The position numbers and the translations under genes are program-made. The notes below the pieces were generated by a model that worked only from the letters and a program-made list of their open reading frames with translations, was not told the origin of the DNA and ran no database searches. Shown in pieces: positions 55,813-63,593 of a DNA stretch of 64,000 nt (its first letter is position 1; each line of letters begins with the position of its first letter). This DNA comes from Saprospiraceae bacterium (lineage in GTDB: Bacteria > Bacteroidota > Bacteroidia > Chitinophagales > Saprospiraceae): positions 2,244,501-2,308,500 of the forward strand of contig JADKFX010000001.1 of the NCBI GenBank assembly GCA_016717265.1. The letters run 5' to 3'.

Positions 55813-58699
55813 AAAGATAAAAACTTCCAAGTAAATAATCCTCAACTTCACCGTTTGATGCGGATAAAAAAGAACGTTCGTCAAAGGCAGTAGTTGAGAC
55901 ATCATCTTGAAGATTATTGGTGGTTAATCGAATTCTTAGAAAACGATTGGAATCAGGACCTGAAATGGTAACTCCCGTCCAAGTTAATGTTTTCGAACCT
56001 GTAAAACCATCTGCAACGGTAGTTGAAACAAATTCATTGGCTTGAAAACGTACTGTACCTTCTAAATTTATCCAGCCATACAAATTTGCAGTTTGGCCAG
56101 TTGAATTGTGAATATTGTCTATGGTAATGCTAATATCCTGAGGTCCGCCAGCGGCCAGTGAACCCAATGTCAATACACCATCTTCATCATCAATCCCTGC
56201 TAAATCATCACCATTTGCCTGGAGGTTTGGTTGTATATCTAATTCACCATCTAAATTTCCAATATATAAATTCTCACAATCGATAGTATGTGAAGGCTTC
56301 CCCCACTGCAATGGAATATCGCCATAATCTGTTTGAACAATGGATGGTAGCTCTAATTGAAAAATGATATGGGAATCATCTGTGCCATTAGATTTAGTTC
56401 CATCAAAACCGCCAAATATAGCATTCGGAGTATGTGAGGAACTATGGATAGTAGTTCCTACATAAATATTACTTCCGTAAACATTTAATTGGTTTGAACC
56501 TCTTGGATCGCCAATGTTACCCAGATAATCATTGTCGGATCCACCTACATAAGTGCCGTAAAGTAAAGTATTTAGAGCATTTGGAAAGCCTGCAAAAAAC
56601 ATATCTGTTCCACCATTATGTGAAGCATCATAAAAGGGCTCACCACTAGGATTTATGGTTGGCAAACCAGTTCCGCCAACGGTACCCCAAATTAATAAAA
56701 ATGTTGTGGTACTATCACCTCCACAATCGGATTGGGTAACTTGTTTTATTCCATTTCCTAAATCATTGGATGTTGTCCCATAAAATGTAGCTATGTAACC
56801 GGTAGTACCTGCAGCATCCACAGCACCAATTATCGCATCTGTTCCCCCTCCATTAAAAGAAACATCATATGCGCCCGATGAAGTTGGAAAACCTGTGGCC
56901 ACATCACCTGTAAAATATAGTTTCGAGCCTATGACTTCACAATCCTGAATTCTATCATTTCCTGCACCACCTATTTCATCAAGATAATTAAACGTTGTAC
57001 CTGTACTATTTAATACGCCGATGATTCCGTCTAAATTAGTAATGACCACTGATCTACCAGCTGCAGAGTTGAATTCTGTAAGCGTACTAGCTCCATTTCC
57101 ACAAAAAGCGACGCGACCATCTGTTAAAATTTCCAAGTCATTAAACTCATCAGCCTGGGCTCCTCCAACATAAGTACCCCAAACTAAATTGTTTAAGCCA
57201 CTGAATTTTGCGATATACATGTCACCAGCACCGCCATAAGTGGTATCTGCTGCCTGTACTGGAAAATAATTGGGCGAAGTTCTTGGAAGTGTTCCATTTG
57301 CTGTCATACCGACAATAAAAGACGTATCAGATATTGCTCTTATGCAAGTGGCCCCTTGTGTTTCAGCTCCGGTACTTCCTAAAAAAGTTGCATAATGTAA
57401 AGTTCCTAGATCTTTAGAAAATACAGCTACAAAGGCATCCGTACCATTTTGGACATTGTCAAAAGGGGAACCAACACGAGGAATGTCTAATTCTGTCATC
57501 CCCGAAATAAAAACTCTATTTTGAGATAAACTTAATCCGAATGCGTTTACTGTACCGTTATTTGGAATTGTAGCTGGACCATAAAGTGTTAAGTCTAACA
57601 AATCATTTCCTGTGCTATTTATTCTATATACTACAGAGGTTGCCTCACCTGTATTTGTTCCACCTGTAAGTCCGGTCACGACATTCTGATAACCATTAGC
57701 ATCATAAGGCGATGTACCTGTAGTAATTTGTCTATTTGTAGCACCTGCACAATATAAAATTCCATCTAAAGTATCTAATTGAATAGCATACAAATATTCA
57801 TCAAAGTCGTTTGGAGCACTCACGATATCATCCATATAGGATCCCCAGACTAAAGTGGGGTCAATCACAACAGGAAAACTTGGATCAATTATAGATTTGG
57901 TTTTAAAAGCAATCGTATTTGAATTGGTTTTCGTAAACTCAAAATCCACGGCCACTTTGCCATGGTCAGTAACCTGATAGGATTCAGGAATATGAAATTC
58001 TAAATCTGTAAATCGCAAACCGACTTTTAAACTTCCATCTTTATTAATTTTTAATTTATCCTGCCCTTCAAATCCCATGGAGATTTTCGAGTAATCTGCT
58101 CCTGGGTCTATGATCCAGTCAAACTCAAGTGAGCCATCTTTTGTGCTATATAACCTTAGGTCTATCCCAGGATAAACATCTTCTAAAGTCAAGTCTTTTG
58201 CAGCAGTGATACCAGAAAACCAGGAATTTGGATCATTTCCTAAAATGTAGTTATAATTTGTTCTAAAAGATGCACCTAGGTTTAATGTAGGATTTTCATT
58301 AGACCCATTTAGATTTATAGTAAAAATGTGTCTTCCAACCAATACAGATTGATCTTCTCTTAAAACAGTGCTATCATTTTCGTTTATTTTTTTACCTTTT
58401 TTCTTGGTAACATATTCACTGGTTACAAAGCGTATTTTACTTTTTTCAATATAAATAGAACCCTTTTTGCTTTCACAATAATACAGGACATCTTTATTAG
58501 GATATTGTCCTTTGTTTTCCATAAATCGAATCGTAGCGGCATTTTCTTTTAGGGTCTCGCGGACTCTTTTTTCCGTAAGAACTTGTTGTGGTACAGGTAA
58601 GGATTGGCCAAAAGTTATGCTAAAACAAAAAGTCAGAATTATGCTTGTAAATATTGTTTTAAAAGAAGTCTTGAAATTGGTAAATATATTTATACTCAT
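53201..58699 (-). CDS. Giant six-cysteine-repeat surface protein, N-terminal part
   Basis: About 1,832 residues from the preferred ATG at 58699; the frame is open back to 58852, with another ATG at 58732. The 58699 start gives a normal signal peptide (hydrophobic TIFTSIILTFCFSITFGQ). Next is a DUF7948-like domain (FMENKGQYPNKDVLYY to VIDPTLVWGSYM, about residues 108-335 of the long frame), then SBBP propeller-like repeats (YIAKFSGLNNLVWGTYVGG, LLYGTYVGGSDNDYLG), a GEVED domain ending SNGEVEDYLLG, and 11 six-cysteine repeats. The frame ends inside repeat 11 at a stop caused by a one-base shift; there is no secretion CTD. The matching half follows at once in the other frame, so the two parts should be read as one gene of about 9,400-9,480 residues. 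It is divergent from the cytochrome peroxidase. Confidence 0.85.
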   Translation of the reverse strand: MSINIFTNFKTSFKTIFTSIILTFCFSITFGQSLPVPQQVLTEKRVRETLKENAATIRFMENKGQYPNKDVLYYCESKKGSIYIEKSKIRFVTSEYVTKKKGKKINENDSTVLREDQSVLVGRHIFTINLNGSNENPTLNLGASFRTNYNYILGNDPNSWFSGITAAKDLTLEDVYPGIDLRLYSTKDGSLEFDWIIDPGADYSKISMGFEGQDKLKINKDGSLKVGLRFTDLEFHIPESYQVTDHGKVAVDFEFTKTNSNTIAFKTKSIIDPSFPVVIDPTLVWGSYMDDIVSAPNDFDEYLYAIQLDTLDGILYCAGATNRQITTGTSPYDANGYQNVVTGLTGGTNTGEATSVVYRINSTGNDLLDLTLYGPATIPNNGTVNAFGLSLSQNRVFISGMTELDIPRVGSPFDNVQNGTDAFVAVFSKDLGTLHYATFLGSTGAETQGATCIRAISDTSFIVGMTANGTLPRTSPNYFPVQAADTTYGGAGDMYIAKFSGLNNLVWGTYVGGAQADEFNDLEILTDGRVAFCGNGASTLTEFNSAAGRSVVITNLDGIIGVLNSTGTTFNYLDEIGGAGNDRIQDCEVIGSKLYFTGDVATGFPTSSGAYDVSFNGGGTDAIIGAVDAAGTTGYIATFYGTTSNDLGNGIKQVTQSDCGGDSTTTFLLIWGTVGGTGLPTINPSGEPFYDASHNGGTDMFFAGFPNALNTLLYGTYVGGSDNDYLGNIGDPRGSNQLNVYGSNIYVGTTIHSSSHTPNAIFGGFDGTKSNGTDDSHIIFQLELPSIVQTDYGDIPLQWGKPSHTIDCENLYIGNLDGELDIQPNLQANGDDLAGIDDEDGVLTLGSLAAGGPQDISITIDNIHNSTGQTANLYGWINLEGTVRFQANEFVSTTVADGFTGSKTLTWTGVTISGPDSNRFLRIRLTTNNLQDDVSTTAFDERSFLSASNGEVEDYLLGSFYLSCPLDTTLGTCLSQTLVDSFYTAWLAKGVGGGGCNGVLSNNSTGAPSACGGAKTVVFTYISDCPLDTLTCSAVFTVSTPTAVAITCPANQSEIACQTQAAINSKFATWLALASKSGGCNAVLSNNNSGAPNACGGTTTVTFTVTSSCEANKTCTASFGVAAPAAIVLTCPINVTEVACQTQASINTKYAAWLATATKSGGCSSTLTNNSPGNPAACGATVTVTFTVTSTCEATKTCTASFTVTSSPVVLTCPINQVEAACQTQTDINTKYATWLASVSTSGGCSASLTNNSTGAPDACLGGTKTVTFTVTSTCEANKTCSATFAVTAATPVALTCPTNVTEAACQTQATINSKFTIWLASATKSGGCNAILSNNNTGAPNSCTGGTVTVTFTVTSSCEANKTCSATFGVTAATPVALICPSNQSEVACQTQAAIDSKFTTWLASAVFAGGCSAAISNNNTGAPNACTGGTVTVTFTVTSTCEANKTCSATFGVAAATPVALLCPTNQSEAACQTQGAIDTKFASWLASAVFAGGCSAAISNNNTGAPNACTCGTVTVTFTVTSSCESNKTCSATFGVTGTPLIVLTCPTNVTEVKCQSQAAIDTKYATWLATAGFTGGCSAVLTNNSPGTPSACGATNTVTFTVTSTCEPNKTCSAIFAVTSPTPVVINCPTNVIEAECQTQAAIDTKFATWLATASFTGGCNAAMINDNTGAPLACGGSKTVTFTVVSTCEPTKTCSAVFTVLDAPAVTLTCPINQTEAACQTQAAINTKFATWLASAAFTNSCNAVISNNNSGAPAACGGTTTVTFTVTSTCEAPKTCSATFSVTTATPVVLTCPVNQVEPPCQSEIVIETKFNTWLATASFTGVAVL
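53215..53219 (-). other. Apparent one-base deletion splitting the giant gene
   Basis: On the coding strand repeat 11 reads ...TCT TTT ACG GGG GTT GCA. The repeat consensus F-T-G-G-C requires ACG GGG GGT TGC, six Gs rather than the five present. Adding one G restores the frame, and repeat 11 then continues perfectly (GGC, then TNNNAGD, CGG, TVTFTVTSSC). A homopolymer sequencing or assembly error is the simplest cause; a true mutation or slippage-based switch is possible. Confidence 0.85.
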
Positions 58700-59152
58700 A
58701 GGGTTGGATAGATTCAAGTTAGTAACCGACATTGTTTTCAGAAATTGTAATGTATGGTATTTGTCAGTCGTGAAAAATGAATTTACTGACGAAGGAAGAT
58801 TATGTATAGTTTGCTTTGTTTTCAAGGATTGACTTTTAAAATTAGTATCCATAATTTAATGGTTTGAATATTACGACACGCTGTATTAAATACGTTAACA
58901 GCATACTAAAAGGATGTTTGGTACGAAAATAAAAACCTGGTAGTATCCATAGCGAAGGCTGGCAAACAAAGCTGCCAGACATTTTAGCTAGTATATATTT
59001 TTTAAAGAATTGGAAAATAAGAATGCAAGTAAGGCATATGCCCCAATAGAGCACATAAAATGCACAAAGAAGATTACCTACCACAATAATCATTTACTTT
59101 CAGGTCAGTTTTTGTTCCAATCACAAAATCAAATCAAAACATATTACAAAAT

Positions 59153-59178
59153 ATATTATATAAAAATTTATATAATAT
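59153..59178. repeat. Perfect AT-only inverted repeat
   Basis: Twelve-base arms (59153-59164 and 59167-59178) with a 2-base centre, made only of A and T. It could be a protein-binding palindrome or a cruciform-prone site between the divergent promoters; in such AT-rich DNA chance is also possible. Confidence 0.4.
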
Positions 59179-59226
59179 GTTCTTAATCTGATACTTATAA
59201 AAGGAGTTATTGTATTACTTGCCCTC

Positions 59227-59254
59227 CAAAGTTACAACATTTTGAGAAAACCAA
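59227..59254 (-). promoter_or_regulatory. Candidate promoter of the giant gene
   Basis: Read on the minus strand, TAACTTTG (59234-59227) is a perfect TAnnTTTG -7 box. A TTG lies at 59254-59252, 17 bases upstream, a little short of the usual spacing. It would give an unusually long leader of about 370-520 bases. It is the only perfect minus-strand -7 box I found between 58,853 and 59,250. Confidence 0.35.
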
Positions 59255-59567
59255 GAAGTTTTTAATAATTTATTTAAAGGGAAGTAATAAATATATAGGA
59301 AAAACTTATTTTTGTAAATATTTTAAGATCAATAAGTTGAAACGTTTTAAAAGTAAAATTTAATAATTTCTTAGCAAATTTTTTAACGTTTGAATGGTTT
59401 GGTTTGCCTATTTTTAAAATTAGTGGGTACGAATTAAAAAATACTACAATCTATAAGCAATATAAAATACCGAAAAAGTAATTTATATATAGATTTAATT
59501 TTGAAGCATGGATTGGTTTTTTAATAATTTATCTAACTAAAATTATCAATTTGACGAAAACTTAATT

Positions 59568-61505
59568 TTGACATTGAAAGCTATCTTATTCTCTTCCAAA
59601 ACATACATTAGCCTATTTGTCTTAGGTTTAATTTTCTTTTTTTCTTTCAAAAAGGCAGAGATATCAAGTTTAAAAAAAATCTACCTGGCAGATGTCGAAA
59701 GATTAGAAGGAGCACTACAGCATTTAAAAGTTACTATCCAACAAGAGGACGTAAGTTCAGAAGAAGGCAAACTTAGGGTTCTGAATTATTTAAATGAAAC
59801 GCGTATCTATGTTAAAAATGCTGATTTTTGGCTCCGGTATCTTGAACCAATTGTTTATAAAAAAATAAATGGCCCTTTACCTGTAGAATGGGAAAATGAA
59901 GTTTTTGAAAAATTTGAAAAGCCTTATAAAAGGGAAGGAGCTGGTTTGAGTTTGGCAGCCGTTTATATGGAAGAACCGAATTTTGAAAAGGATTCTTTAA
60001 TTCGCTTGATTGATTTAACTATGGAATCCTGTATACCGTATAAACAAGATTCGATCACCCGTTTTTTTAAAAATCATCATGCATTTTTTCTGGCAAATCG
60101 ATTGTTTTTATTAAACCTTGCAGCGCTTTATACAACCGGCTTTGAATGTCCGGATTCAGAGCGGATTCTCCCTGAACTTAAAGCGATGCTAGCACATGTT
60201 AGTATGATTAATTCTGCTTACAATGAAACATTTCAGGATTATCCCTTAGGAGAGATGTATCTCAAAAGATTCAAAAAATTAGAGACTTATATCGCATCTC
60301 AACATCAGGATATAAACCGATTTAATCATTATAACTTTATTAAAGACTTTGTAAATCTATTATTTGCAATGAATCAGGAAATGATTCGCAAATACAAGAT
60401 TGTTTCGGAAAATTTTAATGACTATTCACTGAATAATAAGGCAAGTTCAATTTTTGATAAGTTTCTTTATGAAGGCCAGGATACGAAAGGTATCTATAGG
60501 GGAATAAAAAATGATTCTCTCTTAAGTCAAATTAGAGCTTTTGGTAAATTATTATTTTATGATCCAATACTATCAAAAAACAATAAGCGATCCTGTGTGT
60601 CCTGTCATAAACCTAAAGAATTTTTTACCGATACATCCGTTACAAGCAGTTTGGAGTTTGATCAGCACACGCTATTGTCGCGAAACACACCCACACTATT
60701 GAATGCAGATGCAAATCATTTGCTTATGTTGGATGGAAAGCATATTGATCTATTCGGACAATTTAAGGATGTTATTGCGAATCCAAAAGAACTGGCAAGT
60801 ACTGAAAAGGAAATTCTAAAAAAGATTTTAAGTTGCCATGAGTATAAAGAGCGGTTAAAACAATTTGCTGATTGGACGAATAGTAAGGAGATTACATTTG
60901 AACATATTTCCGCTTCAGTTATACTTTATTTTAGTCAGTTTAGTAAATATACTGCGCCTTTTGATGACGCAATGAATAATAAATCAATTCTCAATACACA
61001 GGTAATCGATGGATTTAATTTATTTATGGGTAAGGCCGCTTGTGGTACCTGTCATTTTGTTCCGTTGTTTAATGGTGTAAAACCTCCTTATATCGGTAGT
61101 GAATTTGAAGTGTTAGGCGTTCCGCAAACTAAAGATTTTAAAGCACTTAGTGTCGATCAAGGTCGGTATCTAATAAATCCTGCCAAGGAGACAAAACATG
61201 CATTTCGAACTGGCAATTTGAAAAATATTATGAAGACAAAACCCTTTATGCATAATGGCGTTTTTAAAAGTATGGAAGAAGTCATTGAGTTTTATGATGC
61301 AGGAGGAGGGGTTGGCAAAGGATTTCAATTAAAGAATCAAACCTTATCAAGTGATTCTCTAAAATTGAGTGACACTGAAAAAATTCAATTGATTCAATTT
61401 ATGGAATCTTTAACGGAAAATATTATTTTTGATGAGCCACCAGCAGCGCTTCCTAAATCAAAAATCAAAGCGTTAAACCAGCGAAAAGTTGGTGGTGAAT
61501 ATTAA
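59568..61505 (+). CDS. Di-haem cytochrome c peroxidase with N-terminal helical domain
   Basis: A 645-residue exported protein of the CcpA/MauG family, anchored or cleaved at an N-terminal hydrophobic segment (about 11-27). The C-terminal half (about 300-630) has two haem c sites: C343-VSC-H347 (RSCVSCHKPKEFFTD) and C492-GTC-H496 (KAACGTCHFVPLFNG). TRNTPTLL-like SRNTPTLLNAD and MHNGVFKSMEEVIEFYD are family signatures. It would reduce hydrogen peroxide in the periplasm using cytochrome electrons, or oxidise another substrate. Residues about 35-290 are an additional all-helical domain that I cannot name with certainty; imelysin-like is one possibility. The start is TTG at 59568, with no ATG retaining the signal. 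A small cytochrome c follows 10 bases later. Confidence 0.9.
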   Translation: MTLKAILFSSKTYISLFVLGLIFFFSFKKAEISSLKKIYLADVERLEGALQHLKVTIQQEDVSSEEGKLRVLNYLNETRIYVKNADFWLRYLEPIVYKKINGPLPVEWENEVFEKFEKPYKREGAGLSLAAVYMEEPNFEKDSLIRLIDLTMESCIPYKQDSITRFFKNHHAFFLANRLFLLNLAALYTTGFECPDSERILPELKAMLAHVSMINSAYNETFQDYPLGEMYLKRFKKLETYIASQHQDINRFNHYNFIKDFVNLLFAMNQEMIRKYKIVSENFNDYSLNNKASSIFDKFLYEGQDTKGIYRGIKNDSLLSQIRAFGKLLFYDPILSKNNKRSCVSCHKPKEFFTDTSVTSSLEFDQHTLLSRNTPTLLNADANHLLMLDGKHIDLFGQFKDVIANPKELASTEKEILKKILSCHEYKERLKQFADWTNSKEITFEHISASVILYFSQFSKYTAPFDDAMNNKSILNTQVIDGFNLFMGKAACGTCHFVPLFNGVKPPYIGSEFEVLGVPQTKDFKALSVDQGRYLINPAKETKHAFRTGNLKNIMKTKPFMHNGVFKSMEEVIEFYDAGGGVGKGFQLKNQTLSSDSLKLSDTEKIQLIQFMESLTENIIFDEPPAALPKSKIKALNQRKVGGEY

Positions 61506-61515
61506 TTAAAGAAGT

Positions 61516-61866
61516 ATGAATAGAAACTATTTATTTGGAATGCTATTTATCGGAATGTTTGTTTTTCAATGCCATTCAAATAAAGTAGTTTACGATTTAC
61601 CAGATACAATCTCAAAAGATGCCAAACGAAATTTTACTGCATACCTTGATGAAGGGCAAGCTCTTTACAAAATAAATTGCAGTAATTGTCATGGTATTAT
61701 TGGCAATGGTATTGACAGTATTCCAAATTTTACAAAATTAGAAATTGAAACCTATAAAGCTAAGCTCGCTTTAAAAAATGAAAATACACATGGTGCTGCA
61801 GAAAAACTTAGCTATCAACAAATTGAATCCATTTTGCATTTTCTTACTTTTCGCAAATTAAAATAA
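61516..61866 (+). CDS. Small mono-haem cytochrome c, possible lipoprotein
   Basis: A 116-residue exported cytochrome c. The haem site is C55-SNC-H59 (INCSNCHGIIGNG), and a C-terminal helix (LSYQQIESILHFL) resembles the closing helix of class I cytochromes. A methionine ligand is not obvious in the usual place. The N-terminus (FGMLFIGMFVFQC, C19) resembles a Bacteroidota lipoprotein signal, so it may be tethered to a membrane. It is 10 bases after the peroxidase and probably its electron donor or partner (inference). Confidence 0.85.
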   Translation: MNRNYLFGMLFIGMFVFQCHSNKVVYDLPDTISKDAKRNFTAYLDEGQALYKINCSNCHGIIGNGIDSIPNFTKLEIETYKAKLALKNENTHGAAEKLSYQQIESILHFLTFRKLK

Positions 61867-62182
61867 GATAAAATTTATATTTTTTTTCTAAGTATAAAAT
61901 AAAAACCTTAACAATCTCATCATTTTTTTTAGTTGCGGTGGAAACATTTTTGGAAAGTTTTATTCCAAAGAAGACCTTCCCTTAATTGCCAGGCATCTGC
62001 TTCAATTTTCTAACAAGATTTTTTGTTTTACACTAGAGTTAAACTCAGCTTCATTTAATAAAAGAATCTCCTTAAAAGTTAAAGTGAAAAACACTCACCA
62101 TGCGTTGCATGTCGAAGGCATATTTTATTATTATAAGAAAAGATATTTCTTGCTCTCGGTTTTTTAAGTGAAACCATTTAAT
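61867..62182. other. Intergenic region with a start-less open frame
   Basis: A 316-base gap between convergent genes. On the plus strand one frame is open from 61,898 to a TAA at 62,165-62,167 (89 codons; it includes CGGNIFGKFYSKEDLP and LHVEGIFYYYKKRYF), but it has no ATG, GTG or TTG near its beginning. It may be chance or a gene remnant. No clear terminator hairpin is visible. Confidence 0.35.
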
Positions 62183-63508
62183 TTAGGGTGTTATTTGTCT
62201 GGATGGCTGCTGTTGCGTTGCACAATGAATGCCGCCACCGCGCCAATTTAAAGGCAATGCATTTATAAAAACAATTTTTCGATTTGGAAATGCTTTTACA
62301 AAAATATTTTTTACTTGATTTTCTTTTTGAATTGAAGAACCTGATTTGATATAAGTTGGAAGCAAAATTATTTGATTGGATATAAAATAATTTAAATAGC
62401 TAGCGGAAGCTACTCTGTTTGCCGTATCTCCGGCTTTCCAACCATCAGAAGCTTTAAACATAAGTTCTGGTACATTATAATATGCATCCCATTCATCCTC
62501 CTTGTTTATTTGTACTTTTTGGATTATTGGATCTGGCAATGGAACTTTTATAATTTTAAATTTATGTCCTTCTACATCTCTTGAATTTTTTAGAATTTGA
62601 TAATTAATATGCATTCTTTCATAATTCATTTGGTTGATTGGATTTGCATTTTTTTCTTCTTCTGAGACCCATGCTAATAAAATTGTTTTCGGATCAGAAA
62701 ATCGGGCATATTCATCAATATGTCCACCGGTACCAAATGCTATATATCCTTTTGTAATGGTTTGACAGATTTGAGGATCTTCTACCAATCCATCCTGTAA
62801 CCAGATAAACTGAGTCGTACCTAAAACACGCTCAAATTCTGCTTCCAGAGTTTGTTTTGTAGCCCCTTTATTTCTGTTTAAAGTGAGTGGTTCATTTAAA
62901 AGTATGGTGCCCTTACCATTAACTTCGATCATGCCACCTTCAAGTTTTATCCACGATTTTTCAACCGTTAAATCCAATAAAATACCCATGAGGCTGTCTA
63001 TATGACTCTTTTGTGTCTCCGGATTTTTGTTGAGTACATTTTGAACCTGTATTTCATCCCCAGCATAGTAATTTTTCAACCAATCCTCATACCCATAATT
63101 TGCCCATTCAAAATCAATGACTTTTAATTTGCCAAGTTTATTTACAACGAACGTGGCACCATGATCCCGGATCCAAAATTCGTTATCTTTCATAATATCA
63201 AATTGAATCAAATTCGTGTTTATATGATCACTTTGTAAAAAATCTTTACATATTTTTAGCAGACTATCAGATTGAGAAATAATCCGAATTTGTACATAAG
63301 GTAAAAGTTCTTTAACGATATCATAGCGTACCTGTCGAAATTCATCGTTTCCGCCGCATCCCATCCAAACTGCATCCTGCTGCTCAAATTCTGCAGGCAT
63401 GTAAAACTGATCATTATTGACTTCTGGTCGGCAGTTTTGGAATAGAAGCAAGCATACGGCAAAAAGGAAGGTATAAATTCTTGTGAATTTATACTTAGTT
63501 TGGGACAT
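62183..63508 (-). CDS. Agmatine/peptidylarginine deiminase family protein, exported
   Basis: About 441 residues from the preferred ATG at 63508 (the frame opens at 63538). The guanidine-modifying fold is clear: FWIRDHGATFVV (about 121-132 of the long frame), WIKLEGGMIEV with EGG at 200-202, GHIDEYARF with H273 and D275, and the catalytic cysteine C439 in RGGGIHCATQQQP. Agmatine deiminases yield N-carbamoylputrescine and ammonia; the related Porphyromonas enzyme citrullinates C-terminal arginines. The N-terminus FLFAVCLLLFQNC looks like a lipoprotein signal, unusual for a cytoplasmic agmatine deiminase, so an extracytoplasmic arginine or agmatine activity is inferred. No carbamoylputrescine hydrolase gene is adjacent. 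Confidence 0.88.
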   Translation of the reverse strand: MSQTKYKFTRIYTFLFAVCLLLFQNCRPEVNNDQFYMPAEFEQQDAVWMGCGGNDEFRQVRYDIVKELLPYVQIRIISQSDSLLKICKDFLQSDHINTNLIQFDIMKDNEFWIRDHGATFVVNKLGKLKVIDFEWANYGYEDWLKNYYAGDEIQVQNVLNKNPETQKSHIDSLMGILLDLTVEKSWIKLEGGMIEVNGKGTILLNEPLTLNRNKGATKQTLEAEFERVLGTTQFIWLQDGLVEDPQICQTITKGYIAFGTGGHIDEYARFSDPKTILLAWVSEEEKNANPINQMNYERMHINYQILKNSRDVEGHKFKIIKVPLPDPIIQKVQINKEDEWDAYYNVPELMFKASDGWKAGDTANRVASASYLNYFISNQIILLPTYIKSGSSIQKENQVKNIFVKAFPNRKIVFINALPLNWRGGGIHCATQQQPSRQITP

Positions 63509-63585
63509 AGATATCCCTTTGTCATTATACACCAACATACTACTACTGAATTTATGATAAAATAGTTTAAAATATTCTATCGTGC

Positions 63586-63593
63586 CAAATATA
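63586..63593 (-). promoter_or_regulatory. Possible -7 box for the deiminase gene
   Basis: On the minus strand this reads TATATTTG, matching TAnnTTTG, 77 bases before the ATG at 63508. No -33 TTG is found at the usual distance, so it is a weak candidate. Confidence 0.3.

Larger units (their letters stand above)
58853..59567. other. AT-rich divergent intergenic region
   Basis: About 700 bases between the giant gene (minus) and the cytochrome peroxidase (plus). It contains a candidate minus-strand promoter, an AT palindrome and long T/A runs. An 83-codon minus-strand frame (58842-59093) overlaps the start of the giant frame and lacks convincing protein character. I see no RNA gene. Confidence 0.6.

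Noticed and set aside
58842..59093. 83-codon minus-strand frame upstream of the giant gene.
   Set aside because: It overlaps the giant frame's start, has no recognisable domain and its composition looks like translated AT-rich intergenic DNA.
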